Assembly (NCBI RefSeq): GCF_034092395.1
Contig: NZ_CP139301.1
Span: 806,001-870,000, forward strand
Source of the DNA: Prochlorococcus sp. MIT 1307
GTDB taxonomy: Bacteria > Cyanobacteriota > Cyanobacteriia > PCC-6307 > Cyanobiaceae
Length of the DNA stretch: 64,000 bases
Direction: 5' to 3'
Part shown: positions 53,529 to 63,275 of the stretch, one piece after another
How the letters are laid out: each line of letters begins with the position of its first letter
Position numbering within the stretch: position 1 is the stretch's first letter
The notes under the pieces: generated by a model
What the model was told of the DNA's origin: nothing
What the model saw: the letters and a program-made list of their open reading frames with translations, nothing else
Database searches by the model: none
Translations under genes and position numbers: made by a program

Positions 53529-54728
53529 CTAATTAGTTTTATTTCTTTCATCTACATCTCCCCAAACTTCAGGCGGCTCTTCTCCTAAAACTTCAGACGG
53601 CTCTTCTCCCCAAACTTCAGGCGGCTCTTCTCCTAAAACTTCAGGCGGCTCTTCTCCTAAAACTTCAGGCGGCTCTTCTCCTAAAACTTCAGGCGGCTCT
53701 TCTCCTAAAACTTCAGGCGATTCATCTCCTAAAACTTCAGGCGATTCGTCTCCTAAAACTTCAGGCGATTCGTCTCCTAAAACTTCAGGCGATTCGTCTC
53801 CTAAAACTTCAGGCGATTCGTCTCCTAAAACTTCAGGCGATTCGTCTCCTAAAACTTCAGGCGATTCGTCTCCTAAAACTTCAGGCGGCTCTTCTCCTAA
53901 AACTTCAGGCGATTCGTCTCCCGAAACTTCAGGCGATTCATCTCCTAAAACTTCAGGCGATTCGTCTCCCGAAACTTCAGGCGATTCGTCTCCCGAAACT
54001 TCAGGCGATTCATCTCCCGAAACTTCAGGCGATTCATCTCCTAAAACTTCAGGCGATTCATCTCCCGAAACTTCAGGCGATTCGTCTCCCGAAACTTCAG
54101 GCGATTCGTCTCCCGAAACTTCAGGCGGCTCTTCTCCTAAAACTTCAGGCGATTCGTCTCCCGAAACTTCAGGCGATTCATCTCCTAAAACTTCAGGCGA
54201 TTCGTCTCCCGAAACTTCAGGCGATTCATCTCCTAAAACTTCAGGCGATTCGTCTCCCGAAACTTCAGGCGGCTCTTCTCCCGAGCCTTCTAAATCATTA
54301 ACAAGATTCTTTTTATTCTTATCCCAAATAAATTTCCCAAACCAACTTTTATATTGATTATCTTGCACAGAAGGTTTATTATCTTGAGCATTCTCTCCAA
54401 TATCCTCAGCCTTCTTTTCGTCAATCTCTAAATCACCTGCAACTGAATTTGACTCTTTAGGTTTTTCAATTTCCCCAGCCTGGAATAACCTTGAGTTGGC
54501 ACCTTTAAAATCTCCTGAACCCTTAAGAACGCCCTGAGTAACTTCAGTAGATAGATAAAAAAGTTTTTTAAAATTTCGAATTAGACTTATCAGATCAGAA
54601 TATATTTCTGAAATGACTGGTTGAATTTCATAGATCTTAGGAGACTTTCTACTAATTACTATCCAACTCCAAGCTCCCAACACAAATGCAACTAATGCAA
54701 CAAAAAAAACTAAAATGAGAGTATTCAC
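53529..54728 (-). CDS. membrane-anchored protein with about thirty 8-residue acidic repeats
   Basis: 399 residues. Residues 1-27 are a membrane anchor (LILVFFVALVAFVLGAWSWI), followed by a helical region (PVISEIYSDLISLIRNFKKL) and a charged linker. The last 60% is about 30 copies of G-D/E-E-S/P-P-E-V-L/S/W, encoded by 24-bp repeats. The repeats are strongly acidic and Pro-containing, so extended. Likely an envelope or periplasmic stalk; function unknown. Repeat variants are grouped in blocks, a sign of recent unequal exchange. Confidence 0.84.
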   Translation of the reverse strand: MNTLILVFFVALVAFVLGAWSWIVISRKSPKIYEIQPVISEIYSDLISLIRNFKKLFYLSTEVTQGVLKGSGDFKGANSRLFQAGEIEKPKESNSVAGDLEIDEKKAEDIGENAQDNKPSVQDNQYKSWFGKFIWDKNKKNLVNDLEGSGEEPPEVSGDESPEVLGDESPEVSGDESPEVLGDESPEVSGDESPEVLGEEPPEVSGDESPEVSGDESPEVSGDESPEVLGDESPEVSGDESPEVSGDESPEVSGDESPEVLGDESPEVSGDESPEVLGEEPPEVLGDESPEVLGDESPEVLGDESPEVLGDESPEVLGDESPEVLGDESPEVLGDESPEVLGEEPPEVLGEEPPEVLGEEPPEVLGEEPPEVWGEEPSEVLGEEPPEVWGDVDERNKTN

Positions 54729-55067
54729 TATTTAGAGAGCTTTCTCTGAGCATCTTACTTAATTCCCTTTATATTTGCTCCTGTTGAAGTCTTTTTTACC
54801 ATTAAGCCAAATTCAAAAGGCCTCTAACCACCCATAAGGCAGTTTTCTATCAACTTCACAGTACTTCTACTCCAAAGTTTTCTCCACAACCCTGATCCAA
54901 TTTTATTGATTTTAGGTATTGCTAAGTCAAGTGCTTTCAATAGCAATGTCTGTTCTATTGAAATTTAACTGGTTTCCACAAAAGGCTCGCTGAAAATCTG
55001 AAACTTATTAATACATTTTTGAATCCCGTGGACAATTCTCTATGATAAACGGAATTGAAGAAATTTC
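54729..55067. other. 339-bp intergenic region
   Basis: No gene or repeat seen; it holds the promoters of the divergent genes on either side. Confidence 0.4.
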
Positions 55068-55499
55068 ATGTCGGAACCAGTTGAATTTGGCTCATTTTAT
55101 CAACTGCTTAATTCAGTAAAAGAAGGAAGTGAAGAACAAATCAAAGAGCTTCAATGGATGCTTGCAGAATATGAGCACGCAAAAGAATCAAGCAGTGCAT
55201 ATGATGAGCTAGGCCAAATATTTTGTCACCATGGCATAATGGAATTATATGAATATACAGGTCTAGAAAGTATACAGGTTATTAGTTGTTTTGATAAATC
55301 AGTATGGGATTATTTAAAACTAAGAACAGATTCCTCCCTTTCTGAATACATGATCAAATCTATGATGTCACATGCAAAGCAACATGACTTAGCAAAAAAA
55401 GTCGCTGGCAAATGGAAAATTTCAAGCGAAGAGGTAGAGGCAAATATGGAGGACCTAGCTAAATATGTTGTTGATGGAATCATAGAAGTTGTTTATTAA
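55068..55499 (+). CDS. hypothetical all-helical protein (143 aa)
   Basis: MSEPVEFGSFYQLLNSVKEG begins a helical, acidic protein with MLAEYEHAKESSSAYDELG, CHHGIMELYEYTGLE and WKISSEEVEANMEDLAKYV. No signal peptide, membrane helix or known motif. It looks like a real gene; I do not recognise the family. Confidence 0.74.
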   Translation: MSEPVEFGSFYQLLNSVKEGSEEQIKELQWMLAEYEHAKESSSAYDELGQIFCHHGIMELYEYTGLESIQVISCFDKSVWDYLKLRTDSSLSEYMIKSMMSHAKQHDLAKKVAGKWKISSEEVEANMEDLAKYVVDGIIEVVY

Positions 55500-55847
55500 A
55501 AATCTTATTTCTCTCTGTTAAATAAAAGCGTTCTTAGCGGTAACTTCAAAACCTTCAAGGAAGGCTTTCATCTCTTTAAAGGTATGGTTAGCCTCTAAAC
55601 AACAATACAAAACAAACAAATAGTGTTAATAAAACAATCAAAAAGATATTTTTCAAATCTAGCAGCTTTTATTTAACCACTTCGTTGGAGAAAACTTGAC
55701 TATTAACCTTTACGAGCTAATAATTTTTCCATTATAAAAGCAGCAAGGCACAAAACAAAAAGGGGGATTAGCTTGAAATGAAGACTTATGCATTGACAAT
55801 GAAAGCTTGTATGTTCCAATTTACGCATGATCTATACACTTCTTTGT
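55500..55847. other. 348-bp intergenic region
   Basis: A minus-strand hydrophobic frame near 55685-55815 (HFKLIPLFVLCLAAFIMEKL) lacks an ATG or a ribosome-binding site and starts only from TTG. Nothing else stands out. Confidence 0.35.
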
Positions 55848-56042
55848 ATGGCTGCCAGAAAAGCTTGTCTTTCAAGAAGCTTTCTTATCTCTCAAAGAGC
55901 AAGGTATAGTTCATTTTATGATTTAAATGAGCAACAAATTGATTTGATAATACAAAACTTGGCCAACAAGTTATCAGCAACCACTTTGAGACTTAACCTC
56001 AGTAAAACCAAATCAGAAGATACTGACCTTCTTGCAGCCTAA
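55848..56042 (+). CDS. small conserved-looking protein (64 aa)
   Basis: MAARKACLSRSFLISQRARY followed by a helix (DLNEQQIDLIIQNLANKLSA). An ATG 7 codons upstream is possible. Convergent with menG, ending 9 bp from it. Probably a real picocyanobacterial small gene of unknown function. Confidence 0.62.
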   Translation: MAARKACLSRSFLISQRARYSSFYDLNEQQIDLIIQNLANKLSATTLRLNLSKTKSEDTDLLAA

Positions 56043-56051
56043 TCAAAAAAT

Positions 56052-56753
56052 TCAACTTTTAAGCAATAAAATCCCCATTTGACTAAAAGCCAATAGAAGA
56101 TGATTTGCTTGTTTAAATCCAATTTCAAGGGCTAACTTTTCTTGAATGTGGCCTTGGGGGAATTTTTGTAGGCTCTTCTCTAAATAAAGATAATGTTCTC
56201 TCAGCCCTGCCTTATCGGCTATGGGAACAACAACCCGCCTCAAGTAAAATTTTTGAAATTTCGATCTGATTGAATTACTAGCTATTTGGTTGAAATCCAA
56301 TATTCCCGCGCGCCCACCTGGTTTTAAGACACGATGTACTTCTTTTAATCCTGCTTGAGGATCGGCAAGGTTTCTCAGCCCATAAGCCATTACCACGCCG
56401 TCAAAATAATTAGATGGCAATCCAGTATCAAGAGCATCTCCTTTGCGCCAAGAAAGGTTTCGAAAAGACTCTTTAGATGATCTTTTAGTCGCTATAAGAA
56501 GAGGCTCTATAGCCGAATCAACTCCCATCACAGTCCCTTTTGGGCAAACCTTGCGAGCCAATGCCAAAGTCAAGTCCCCAGTTCCACAACAAAGGTCCAA
56601 CCAATGCTCTCCTGGCATTGGAGAGAGCAAAAAAAGTAATCGCTTTTTCCAAACCCTATGTAGTCCTAGACTTAAAAGATCATTTAAATGGTCATAAATC
56701 GGAGCAACATCATTAAAGAGTTTCTCAATCGCGAGAGGATCACCAGGCCTCAT
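56052..56753 (-). CDS. menG: demethylphylloquinone/demethylmenaquinone methyltransferase
   Basis: 233 residues, UbiE/MenG family. FNDVAPIYDHLNDLLSLGLH is the family N-terminus, HWLDLCCGTGDLTLALARK the SAM motif I, FDGVVMAYGLRNLADPQAGL and EVHRVLKPGGRAGILDFN the later UbiE signatures. In cyanobacteria it performs the last methylation in phylloquinone synthesis, the photosystem I cofactor. Confidence 0.94.
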   Translation of the reverse strand: MRPGDPLAIEKLFNDVAPIYDHLNDLLSLGLHRVWKKRLLFLLSPMPGEHWLDLCCGTGDLTLALARKVCPKGTVMGVDSAIEPLLIATKRSSKESFRNLSWRKGDALDTGLPSNYFDGVVMAYGLRNLADPQAGLKEVHRVLKPGGRAGILDFNQIASNSIRSKFQKFYLRRVVVPIADKAGLREHYLYLEKSLQKFPQGHIQEKLALEIGFKQANHLLLAFSQMGILLLKS

Positions 56754-56905
56754 GAAAGCTTCCTATCAAGAAATTTTTCTAAAGAAGTTCAAAGAACTAA
56801 ATACCATCCATAATACTAACAGCAACAATTGATATAACAATTCACCCTATATATTTGAATGGTTTTGAGGTGCAAACAATCTCTCACAAGAAAGGCTTCA
56901 AGTGA

Positions 56906-57679
56906 TTAACAATTATCAGGCCTGATTAGTAAAGATTTCTTAATTAAATAATCCTTTATTTCCTTTACTGTTAGATCACCATCATGCAAGAGGGATGCCA
57001 GTAAAGCAGCAGAAGCCTTCCCATCTGTAAAAGCCATGAAAATGTGTTCCAAGCAGCCTGCACCGCCTGAAGCAATCACAGGAATATCTACTGCTTCAGC
57101 AACAGTTCTAGTCAGCTCCAAATCGTAACCAGCTTGAGTTCCATCACCATCCATGGATGTAAGGAGAATCTCACCTGCTCCAAGTTGAGAAATTTTTCTG
57201 GTCCATTCCAAAACATCTAGCCCAGTATTCTCCCTTCCTCCTTTTACAAATACATCCCACCCCCATTGATCTGTCTTTCTTCTTTTTGCATCTATCGCCA
57301 CCACAATGCATTGTGAGCCAAAGCGAGTTGCTCCCTGAACAATCAAATCAGGATTGCTAACCGCTGATGAATTAAGGCTTACTTTGTCTGCCCCAGCGCG
57401 CAATAGCTCCTTAATACCATCCACAGTACTTATTCCTCCACCAACAGTAAAAGGAATAGTTACTGACTCAGCTGTTCTTCGAACCATATCGATCAAAGTC
57501 GCTCTCCCTTCATGGCTAGCGGCTATATCCAAAAAAACAAGTTCATCTGCACCTGCCTGGCTATATCTGCACGCCAGCTCAACTGGATCACCAGCATCAC
57601 GAAGGCCAACAAAATTCACACCTTTAACTACACGACCTTCCGCCACATCAAGACAAGGAATCAATCTAAGAGCAACCAT
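56906..57679 (-). CDS. hisF: imidazole glycerol phosphate synthase cyclase subunit
   Basis: 257 residues. [20 protein letters not shown] holds the first catalytic Asp and [10 protein letters not shown] the second; [20 protein letters not shown] and [14 protein letters not shown] are the phosphate-binding loops of the beta-alpha barrel. Makes IGP and AICAR in histidine synthesis with HisH, which is not in this window. Confidence 0.96.
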   Translation of the reverse strand: MVALRLIPCLDVAEGRVVKGVNFVGLRDAGDPVELACRYSQAGADELVFLDIAASHEGRATLIDMVRRTAESVTIPFTVGGGISTVDGIKELLRAGADKVSLNSSAVSNPDLIVQGATRFGSQCIVVAIDAKRRKTDQWGWDVFVKGGRENTGLDVLEWTRKISQLGAGEILLTSMDGDGTQAGYDLELTRTVAEAVDIPVIASGGAGCLEHIFMAFTDGKASAALLASLLHDGDLTVKEIKDYLIKKSLLIRPDNC

Positions 57680-57736
57680 TCGTGTAAAAGGAGAGGCGAC
57701 TGTTAGTGTTGCGCCACAATCTAAGCAGTGAAGCTA

Positions 57737-57961
57737 ATGGCACAAGCAACCACTCTTACAAGAATCGGCTCGAACGTTAGGGTTCAAGTCGATCAGGTTC
57801 GTGATCGTATCCCAAAGGACCTGCTTAATAAGCTAAAAACCAACCCCCGTGGCAAAGTTGTGGACTACAAAATGACTGATGGAACAGACATTGGTTTAGT
57901 TTTAGAATTCAGCGATGGAACTACCAGCTGGTTCTTTAACAAAGAGATTGCTCGCGGTTGA
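57737..57961 (+). CDS. petP: PetP-like (DUF2862) SH3-fold protein
   Basis: 74 residues starting MAQATTLTRIGSNVRVQVDQ, then NPRGKVVDYKMTDGTDIGLV and DGTTSWFFNKEI. The KVVDYKxTDG and DGTxxWFF motifs fit the DUF2862/PetP family, an SH3-like subunit associated with cytochrome b6f in cyanobacteria. ATG 57737 is favoured over an in-frame upstream start. It precedes chlG by 10 bp. Confidence 0.84.
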   Translation: MAQATTLTRIGSNVRVQVDQVRDRIPKDLLNKLKTNPRGKVVDYKMTDGTDIGLVLEFSDGTTSWFFNKEIARG

Positions 57962-57971
57962 GGCATAGAGA

Positions 57972-58925
57972 GTGAGCGACGCCCGACAACTTCTTGGCAT
58001 CAAAGGAGCCGCAGAAACAAAAAGCATATGGAAGCTGCGTTTGCAGCTTATGAAACCCATTACATGGATCCCACTCTTATGGGGAGTTATTTGTGGTGCA
58101 GCCGCTAGTGGGCATTATCAGTGGCGCTTAGCTGATGTTCTTGCAGCATTTGCATGCATGGTCATGAGTGGACCTCTGCTGGCTGGATTCACACAAACAA
58201 TCAATGATTACTACGATCGAGAGATAGATGCAATTAATGAGCCCAACCGTCCTATTCCTTCTGGCGCAATACCGCTAATTCAAGTAAAGCTACAAATATG
58301 GGTCCTCTTAATTGGAGGGTTGTTGGTTGCATATGGATTAGATATTTGGGCAGAGCACAAAACACCTTCAGTACTATTACTTGCACTAGGTGGCTCCTTT
58401 GTTAGCTATATCTATTCAGCCCCACCATTGAAACTAAAACAAAATGGATGGCTCGGTAACTATGCACTCGGTGCAAGCTATATAGCTTTACCTTGGTGGG
58501 CAGGTCAAGCATTATTTGGACAACTTACTTGGACTACTGCATTCTTGACTCTTGCATATAGTCTTGCAGGCCTAGGCATTGCAATTATCAATGATTTCAA
58601 AAGTGTTGAAGGAGATAGAGCCCTGGGACTGCAGTCACTTCCTGTTGTTTTTGGCATCAAAAATGCAAGTTGGATAAGTGCAGGAATGATTGATATCTTC
58701 CAACTTGCAATGGTAGGAGTATTAATCTTAATTGGTCAGCATCTTGCATCTGTAATTCTTATTTTATTAATCATTCCTCAAATAACCTTTCAAGATATTT
58801 GGTTACTTAGAGATCCTTTAGCTTTTGATGTTAAATATCAAGCCAGTGCTCAACCATTTCTGATACTTGGGATGTTAGTTACTGCATTAGCAATTGGTCA
58901 TAGCCCTTTGACTCAATTGCTGTGA
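57972..58925 (+). CDS. chlG: chlorophyll synthase
   Basis: 317 residues from GTG. KLRLQLMKPITWIPLLWGVI is the N-terminus, QTINDYYDREIDAINEPNRP the prenyl-diphosphate/Mg-binding motif of UbiA enzymes, IYSAPPLKLKQNGWLGNYAL and AIINDFKSVEGDRALGLQSL the second Asp-rich block. About nine membrane helices. It attaches geranylgeranyl or phytyl to chlorophyllide. The stop overlaps the next gene by 4 bp (GTGA). Confidence 0.96.
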   Translation: MSDARQLLGIKGAAETKSIWKLRLQLMKPITWIPLLWGVICGAAASGHYQWRLADVLAAFACMVMSGPLLAGFTQTINDYYDREIDAINEPNRPIPSGAIPLIQVKLQIWVLLIGGLLVAYGLDIWAEHKTPSVLLLALGGSFVSYIYSAPPLKLKQNGWLGNYALGASYIALPWWAGQALFGQLTWTTAFLTLAYSLAGLGIAIINDFKSVEGDRALGLQSLPVVFGIKNASWISAGMIDIFQLAMVGVLILIGQHLASVILILLIIPQITFQDIWLLRDPLAFDVKYQASAQPFLILGMLVTALAIGHSPLTQLL

Positions 58926-60751
58926 GTTTAAAAAGCCAGCATTGGCTTTTAGTCGCCACCATATCTTTTCTAGTAGGCTCATTAACATCTATTTCAGAAA
59001 TAATTTTCGGGAAAGCAGTTGATTCATTCCTACCTGATGCAGAAATAATATCTAACTTTAGACATCCTAGAAGCATCACATTACTTTCGACCAACAATAA
59101 AGTCATTCAAAAAATTGGGCCTACTACAAGGGAGAAAGTAGCAACAGGCAAAATGCCATCACTTGTCAAGAAAGCTTTTGTAGCAGCAGAAGACAGAAGA
59201 TTTTATGAGCACAAAGGTGTTGATTTATGGGGTATAAGTAGAGCATTGTTTATAAATTTAGCCAAGAAAGAAATTATTCAAGGTGGTAGCACAATTACAC
59301 AACAACTAACTCGAACAGTTTTTCTAAATCAAGACAAAAGTATAATACGGAAACTAAAAGAAGCTGCTCTTGCTTACAAGCTAGAGAGGCAAATGACTAA
59401 AAATGAAATTCTTGAGCAATATCTAAATAATGTATACCTAGGATCAGGAGCTTACGGTATTGCAGATGCTGCTTGGGTTTACTTTTCAAAAACTCCAGGC
59501 TTACTCAAATTAGAAGAAATTGCCCTGATTGCAGGGCTCGCACCTGCTCCATCTCTTTATTCTCCAATTATTAATCCTGATTTAGCAATTGAGAGACGGT
59601 CAATAGTCTTAAAACGGATGAGGAAAGAAGGTTTCATTAACAAGTCGGAGTTTTTATTAGCCATTAACAGCCCACTTCACCTGAAACCAGCTACCCCTAA
59701 ATATTTTAATAGCGCAGCTCCTTTTTTTACTAGCTGGGTTTATCAGAGACTACTTCTCTTGCTAACGCCTGAACAGCTCGAAATTGGCGGCCTCAAAATC
59801 CGCACCAGCCTAAACCTTGAGTGGCAAAGAAAAGCGCAGGAAATAATCACTAAGCAATTACCTAATAATCTCCAAGGCGCAATTGTGTCTATTCAACCGA
59901 GAACGGGACTAGTCAGAGTAATGGTTGGAGGAACGGATTTCTATTCCAATCAATTCAATAGGGCGACTCAGGCCCTGCGTTCCCCTGGCTCAACCTTTAA
60001 GATTTTTCCTTATGCAGCGGCATTAAGTGTCGGCTTGAAACCAGAAGATAATTTTATAGATGCTCCGCGATGCTGGAATAAATATTGCCCTAAAAACTTT
60101 GGAGACAAATATATGGGGAAAGTATCTCTTTCAGAAGCTTTTAAAAACTCATTAAACACAATTGCAGTTGAGCTCCTAGAAAAAGTAGGGTTTGAGAAAG
60201 TCATCTCGACAGCAAATAGCCTGGGAATCGGTCACAAGCGACCATTAGGAAAATACTATCCATTAGCAATTGGAGCCTATGAGCAAACAGTATTAGATAT
60301 GACTGCAGCATATGCAGGAGTAGCTAATCGAGGGGTTTATATCAAGCCAACACCATTTGAAGAAATTCGTGGCCCTAAGAACACTCTGCTATGGAGCTAT
60401 AAAGTTAATCATCCAAAAGGGTTACAAGTACTAAAAGTAAGTGTCGCTGACAAGCTTAATCGAATGTTAGAAGAAGTGGTAAGCAGTGGGACAGGAAAAG
60501 TTGCCTATCTCAAAAACAGGCCTGTAGCAGGGAAGACAGGGACCTCAGAGGGGGGAAGGGACCTTTGGTTTATAGGTTCCATACCCCAACTTTCAACGGG
60601 AGTCTGGCTTGGTTATGACAACAATAAAGAGACAAGAATTGGCAGCGGAGAAGCCGCCTGGGTATGGAAGCAATTCATATTACAAATTGAAAGAAATCTC
60701 CCAATATTAACATTCCCAAAGAGTCAAGTCTTAGACAAGACAAAAGCATAG
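58922..60751 (+). CDS. class A penicillin-binding protein (transglycosylase/transpeptidase)
   Basis: 609 residues with an N-terminal anchor (WLLVATISFLVGSLTSI). Glycosyltransferase 51 domain: VAAEDRRFYEHKGVDLWGIS, GGSTITQQLTRTVFL and RKLKEAALAYKLERQMTKNE. Transpeptidase: SPGSTFKIF (SxxK), SLNTIAVEL (SxN) and KTGTSEGGRD (KTG). It builds and cross-links peptidoglycan in the periplasm. Its GTG start overlaps chlG, so they are co-transcribed. Confidence 0.95.
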   Translation: MSLKSQHWLLVATISFLVGSLTSISEIIFGKAVDSFLPDAEIISNFRHPRSITLLSTNNKVIQKIGPTTREKVATGKMPSLVKKAFVAAEDRRFYEHKGVDLWGISRALFINLAKKEIIQGGSTITQQLTRTVFLNQDKSIIRKLKEAALAYKLERQMTKNEILEQYLNNVYLGSGAYGIADAAWVYFSKTPGLLKLEEIALIAGLAPAPSLYSPIINPDLAIERRSIVLKRMRKEGFINKSEFLLAINSPLHLKPATPKYFNSAAPFFTSWVYQRLLLLLTPEQLEIGGLKIRTSLNLEWQRKAQEIITKQLPNNLQGAIVSIQPRTGLVRVMVGGTDFYSNQFNRATQALRSPGSTFKIFPYAAALSVGLKPEDNFIDAPRCWNKYCPKNFGDKYMGKVSLSEAFKNSLNTIAVELLEKVGFEKVISTANSLGIGHKRPLGKYYPLAIGAYEQTVLDMTAAYAGVANRGVYIKPTPFEEIRGPKNTLLWSYKVNHPKGLQVLKVSVADKLNRMLEEVVSSGTGKVAYLKNRPVAGKTGTSEGGRDLWFIGSIPQLSTGVWLGYDNNKETRIGSGEAAWVWKQFILQIERNLPILTFPKSQVLDKTKA

Positions 60752-60871
60752 CAGCACATGAATGATCATAAAAGTATGAGCTCCTAATGTTCTTTTCTTG
60801 CACTATTCTCTACTATTAATTGTCATTAAATAGGGTGTAAAGTGAAGAAAGCTCATAAGGAACAAAGAAAT

Positions 60872-62203
60872 CTACTCAACCCTTTCAATCACTGCGGCAT
60901 AAAAACCATCTCCAGGATTGATCAAGTCAGGCCAAAGTTGCTTCTCTTCCTTAAGTATTAGCTCTGGGTGCAGTTTAAGAAATCGGGCAATTTGATGCTC
61001 GTTCTCGTCAGGATGAATAGTGCATGTCGAATAAACAATGCGACCTCCACGGCCTAGCAAAGGAAGAACACCTTCTAATAATTTCGATTGCAATGCAACA
61101 AGTTCATCCACTTGAGCACGAGAGATCCTCCAACGTGCATCAGGGTGCCTAGCCAATGTTCCTAAACCAGAGCAAGGAGCATCTAACAAGATTTTCTGAA
61201 AAAAACCACTCCATCGTGGATTTATCTCCAACAAAGAAGAAGAATCAGCTGCCAATAAATGCAAGCAATTACAACCAAGACGGTTAGCGTTAGCAGCCAG
61301 TCGCTTGAGCCGGTCTTTTGAACGATCCACGGCCCAAACCTCACCCTTATCTCCCATTAATTCAATAAGATGGGTGGTCTTACCTCCTGGTGCTGAACAA
61401 GCATCAAGAACAGTTTCTCCAGGTTGCGGTTCTAATAATGGGGACACCCACTGCGCTGCCCGATCTTGCACACACCAATATCCTTCTTCGTATCCCGGCC
61501 ATTTCCGCAAATCTCCAAAGCCCAATTTCACCTGCAACCCATCAGGGCAGTCATCTACAAATACACTCTCTATTCCTGCATCTTCAAATACTTGCTTCAT
61601 AATTTCTGGAGTTGTGCGAAGACGGTTGACTCTTAAATCAAAAGGCGGGACCTGGTTAGAAGCTTTTGCAATCTCTCCAGCAGCCACTTCTCCTCTCCAA
61701 GCAATCAAATCAGCAGCAAGCCAAAGAGGAAATGAATGCAATTGAGCTAACTTTGCTGCCGGTTTTTCCGGTAGAGGAATCTCTTTACCATCATCCTTAG
61801 CCCTTTGCGCCGCTCGCAAAACACCATTTACGACAGGGGCAAGGCGAGATAATTTGCTGGCCTTAGCAAGTTCCACAGTTGTGTTTAAAGCAGCTGAAGA
61901 AGGAATTCGCTCCATCACCAGCAACTGATAAAGGCCAATATGCAATAACCAACGAAGCTTTGGAGGTTGCTTGCTAGAAGTCACCTTCCCAAAAAAGTCC
62001 AGCCAACAATCCAGCAAATAGCGCTGTCTTATTGCCCCAAAAGCAATTTCCATAGCGAGTCGTCTATCAACCTCGCTTAAGGAGTACTTACTCAAAACCC
62101 TATCAAAAGCGACATCTGCGTAAGCACCTGCCGCGACAGCCATTAAGACTTCCCAGGCGGCCTTCCTGGACAAAAGGCCCGTTTTGGAGGTTTCAAGAAG
62201 CAT
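60872..62203 (-). CDS. rsmB: 16S rRNA (cytosine-967 C5) methyltransferase
   Basis: 443 residues. The N-terminal NusB-like helical domain (GAYADVAFDRVLSKYSLSEV onward) is followed by the RsmB catalytic part: ETVLDACSAPGGKTTHLIEL (motif I), LLDAPCSGLGTLARHPDARW (Cys of motif IV) and IVYSTCTIHPDENEHQI (Cys of motif VI). The length fits RsmB. Confidence 0.95.
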   Translation of the reverse strand: MLLETSKTGLLSRKAAWEVLMAVAAGAYADVAFDRVLSKYSLSEVDRRLAMEIAFGAIRQRYLLDCWLDFFGKVTSSKQPPKLRWLLHIGLYQLLVMERIPSSAALNTTVELAKASKLSRLAPVVNGVLRAAQRAKDDGKEIPLPEKPAAKLAQLHSFPLWLAADLIAWRGEVAAGEIAKASNQVPPFDLRVNRLRTTPEIMKQVFEDAGIESVFVDDCPDGLQVKLGFGDLRKWPGYEEGYWCVQDRAAQWVSPLLEPQPGETVLDACSAPGGKTTHLIELMGDKGEVWAVDRSKDRLKRLAANANRLGCNCLHLLAADSSSLLEINPRWSGFFQKILLDAPCSGLGTLARHPDARWRISRAQVDELVALQSKLLEGVLPLLGRGGRIVYSTCTIHPDENEHQIARFLKLHPELILKEEKQLWPDLINPGDGFYAAVIERVE

Positions 62204-62571
62204 TAAGAGATCACATCAAACTGACAACAATTTCATAAACATCAAGCTACAGAAATCAATATCCAAGTAGCCAAAGACATCGTTTAAAATCAGATCTTGA
62301 AGAACATCGAATCAAAAGACTTTAGAGATTAAAAGAGTTCTTTCCAAAACTTCTGACTTATTTTATCCAAATCACATAACAAGTTTCGATCTACTTCCAC
62401 TGAAAGTCACAAAGACAAGTTCAATCAATAACCATGTGCACCAAATAAACCTATTGTTTAACAAAACCTACTCCTCAATGGTATGGAAGCTTTTCCAGAA
62501 ATTACCAATTTCCTACTAGGTTTTTGAGATAGGGAAAGTAATAACCTCTTCTTAGATGGATTACTCAGTTA
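62204..62571. other. 368-bp intergenic region
   Basis: Divergent promoter region for rsmB and trmH; no gene or clear hairpin was found. Confidence 0.4.
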
Positions 62572-63261
62572 ATGCCTCTTCTACCACGTCGATTCAAGCG
62601 CCTAAAAGCTGTCCTTAATTGCCGAATGGCAGATCTCACAGTACTTGTTGAGCATGTAGAAAAGCCTCATAATCTCTCAGCAATACTTCGTAGCTGCGAT
62701 GCAGTTGGAGTGCTCGAAGCACATGCAATTTGCAAAGAGAGCAAGATCAGTACCTTCAACAGCACAGCTCAAGGGAGTCAAAAGTGGGTAAAGCTTCATG
62801 AATACTCCAACATTAAATCTGCAGTAGAGACCCTAAAAAAAAGTGGCTTCATAATATATGGAACAAATCTTGCTATAGAAGCAAAAGATTATCGAGAATG
62901 TGACTTCACTGGACCAACGGCATTTGTTCTCGGAGCAGAAAAATGGGGGCTAAGTCAATCTGCAACTGATCTGATGGATGAAGCTATTTTCATTCCAATG
63001 AGAGGAATGGTCCAATCATTAAATGTATCTGTAGCAGCTTCAACATTACTTTTTGAAGCTCTTCGCCAAAGAGAGCGGAAAAAAGGCACTCCAAAATCAG
63101 GGGAAGGAGTCCCACCAGAAGTATATGACCAGATAATTTTTGAATGGGCTTACCCTCAAGTTGCAAAGTGGTGCAAACTTATTGGAAGAAAGTACCCTGA
63201 AATAAATGATAAAGGGGAAATAATAGAAGAGCTTCCAAGAACAATGAAATTACGTTACTGA
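62572..63261 (+). CDS. trmH: tRNA (guanosine-18 2'-O) methyltransferase
   Basis: 229 residues, SpoU family. HNLSAILRSCDAVGVLEAHA is motif I, FVLGAEKWGLSQSATDLMDE motif II, and FIPMRGMVQSLNVSVAASTL motif III with the knot residues. It methylates G18 of tRNA. N- and C-terminal extensions match TrmH. Confidence 0.93.
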   Translation: MPLLPRRFKRLKAVLNCRMADLTVLVEHVEKPHNLSAILRSCDAVGVLEAHAICKESKISTFNSTAQGSQKWVKLHEYSNIKSAVETLKKSGFIIYGTNLAIEAKDYRECDFTGPTAFVLGAEKWGLSQSATDLMDEAIFIPMRGMVQSLNVSVAASTLLFEALRQRERKKGTPKSGEGVPPEVYDQIIFEWAYPQVAKWCKLIGRKYPEINDKGEIIEELPRTMKLRY

Positions 63262-63275
63262 TCAACTAAATAATA

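Noticed and set aside
53529-54300. CRISPR-like or non-coding tandem repeat
   Set aside because: The 24-bp units have no spacers and keep an open frame with an N-terminal membrane anchor.
55685-55815. Hydrophobic minus-strand frame resembling a small photosystem subunit
   Set aside because: No ATG or ribosome-binding site, and the sequence does not match any small photosystem subunit I know.
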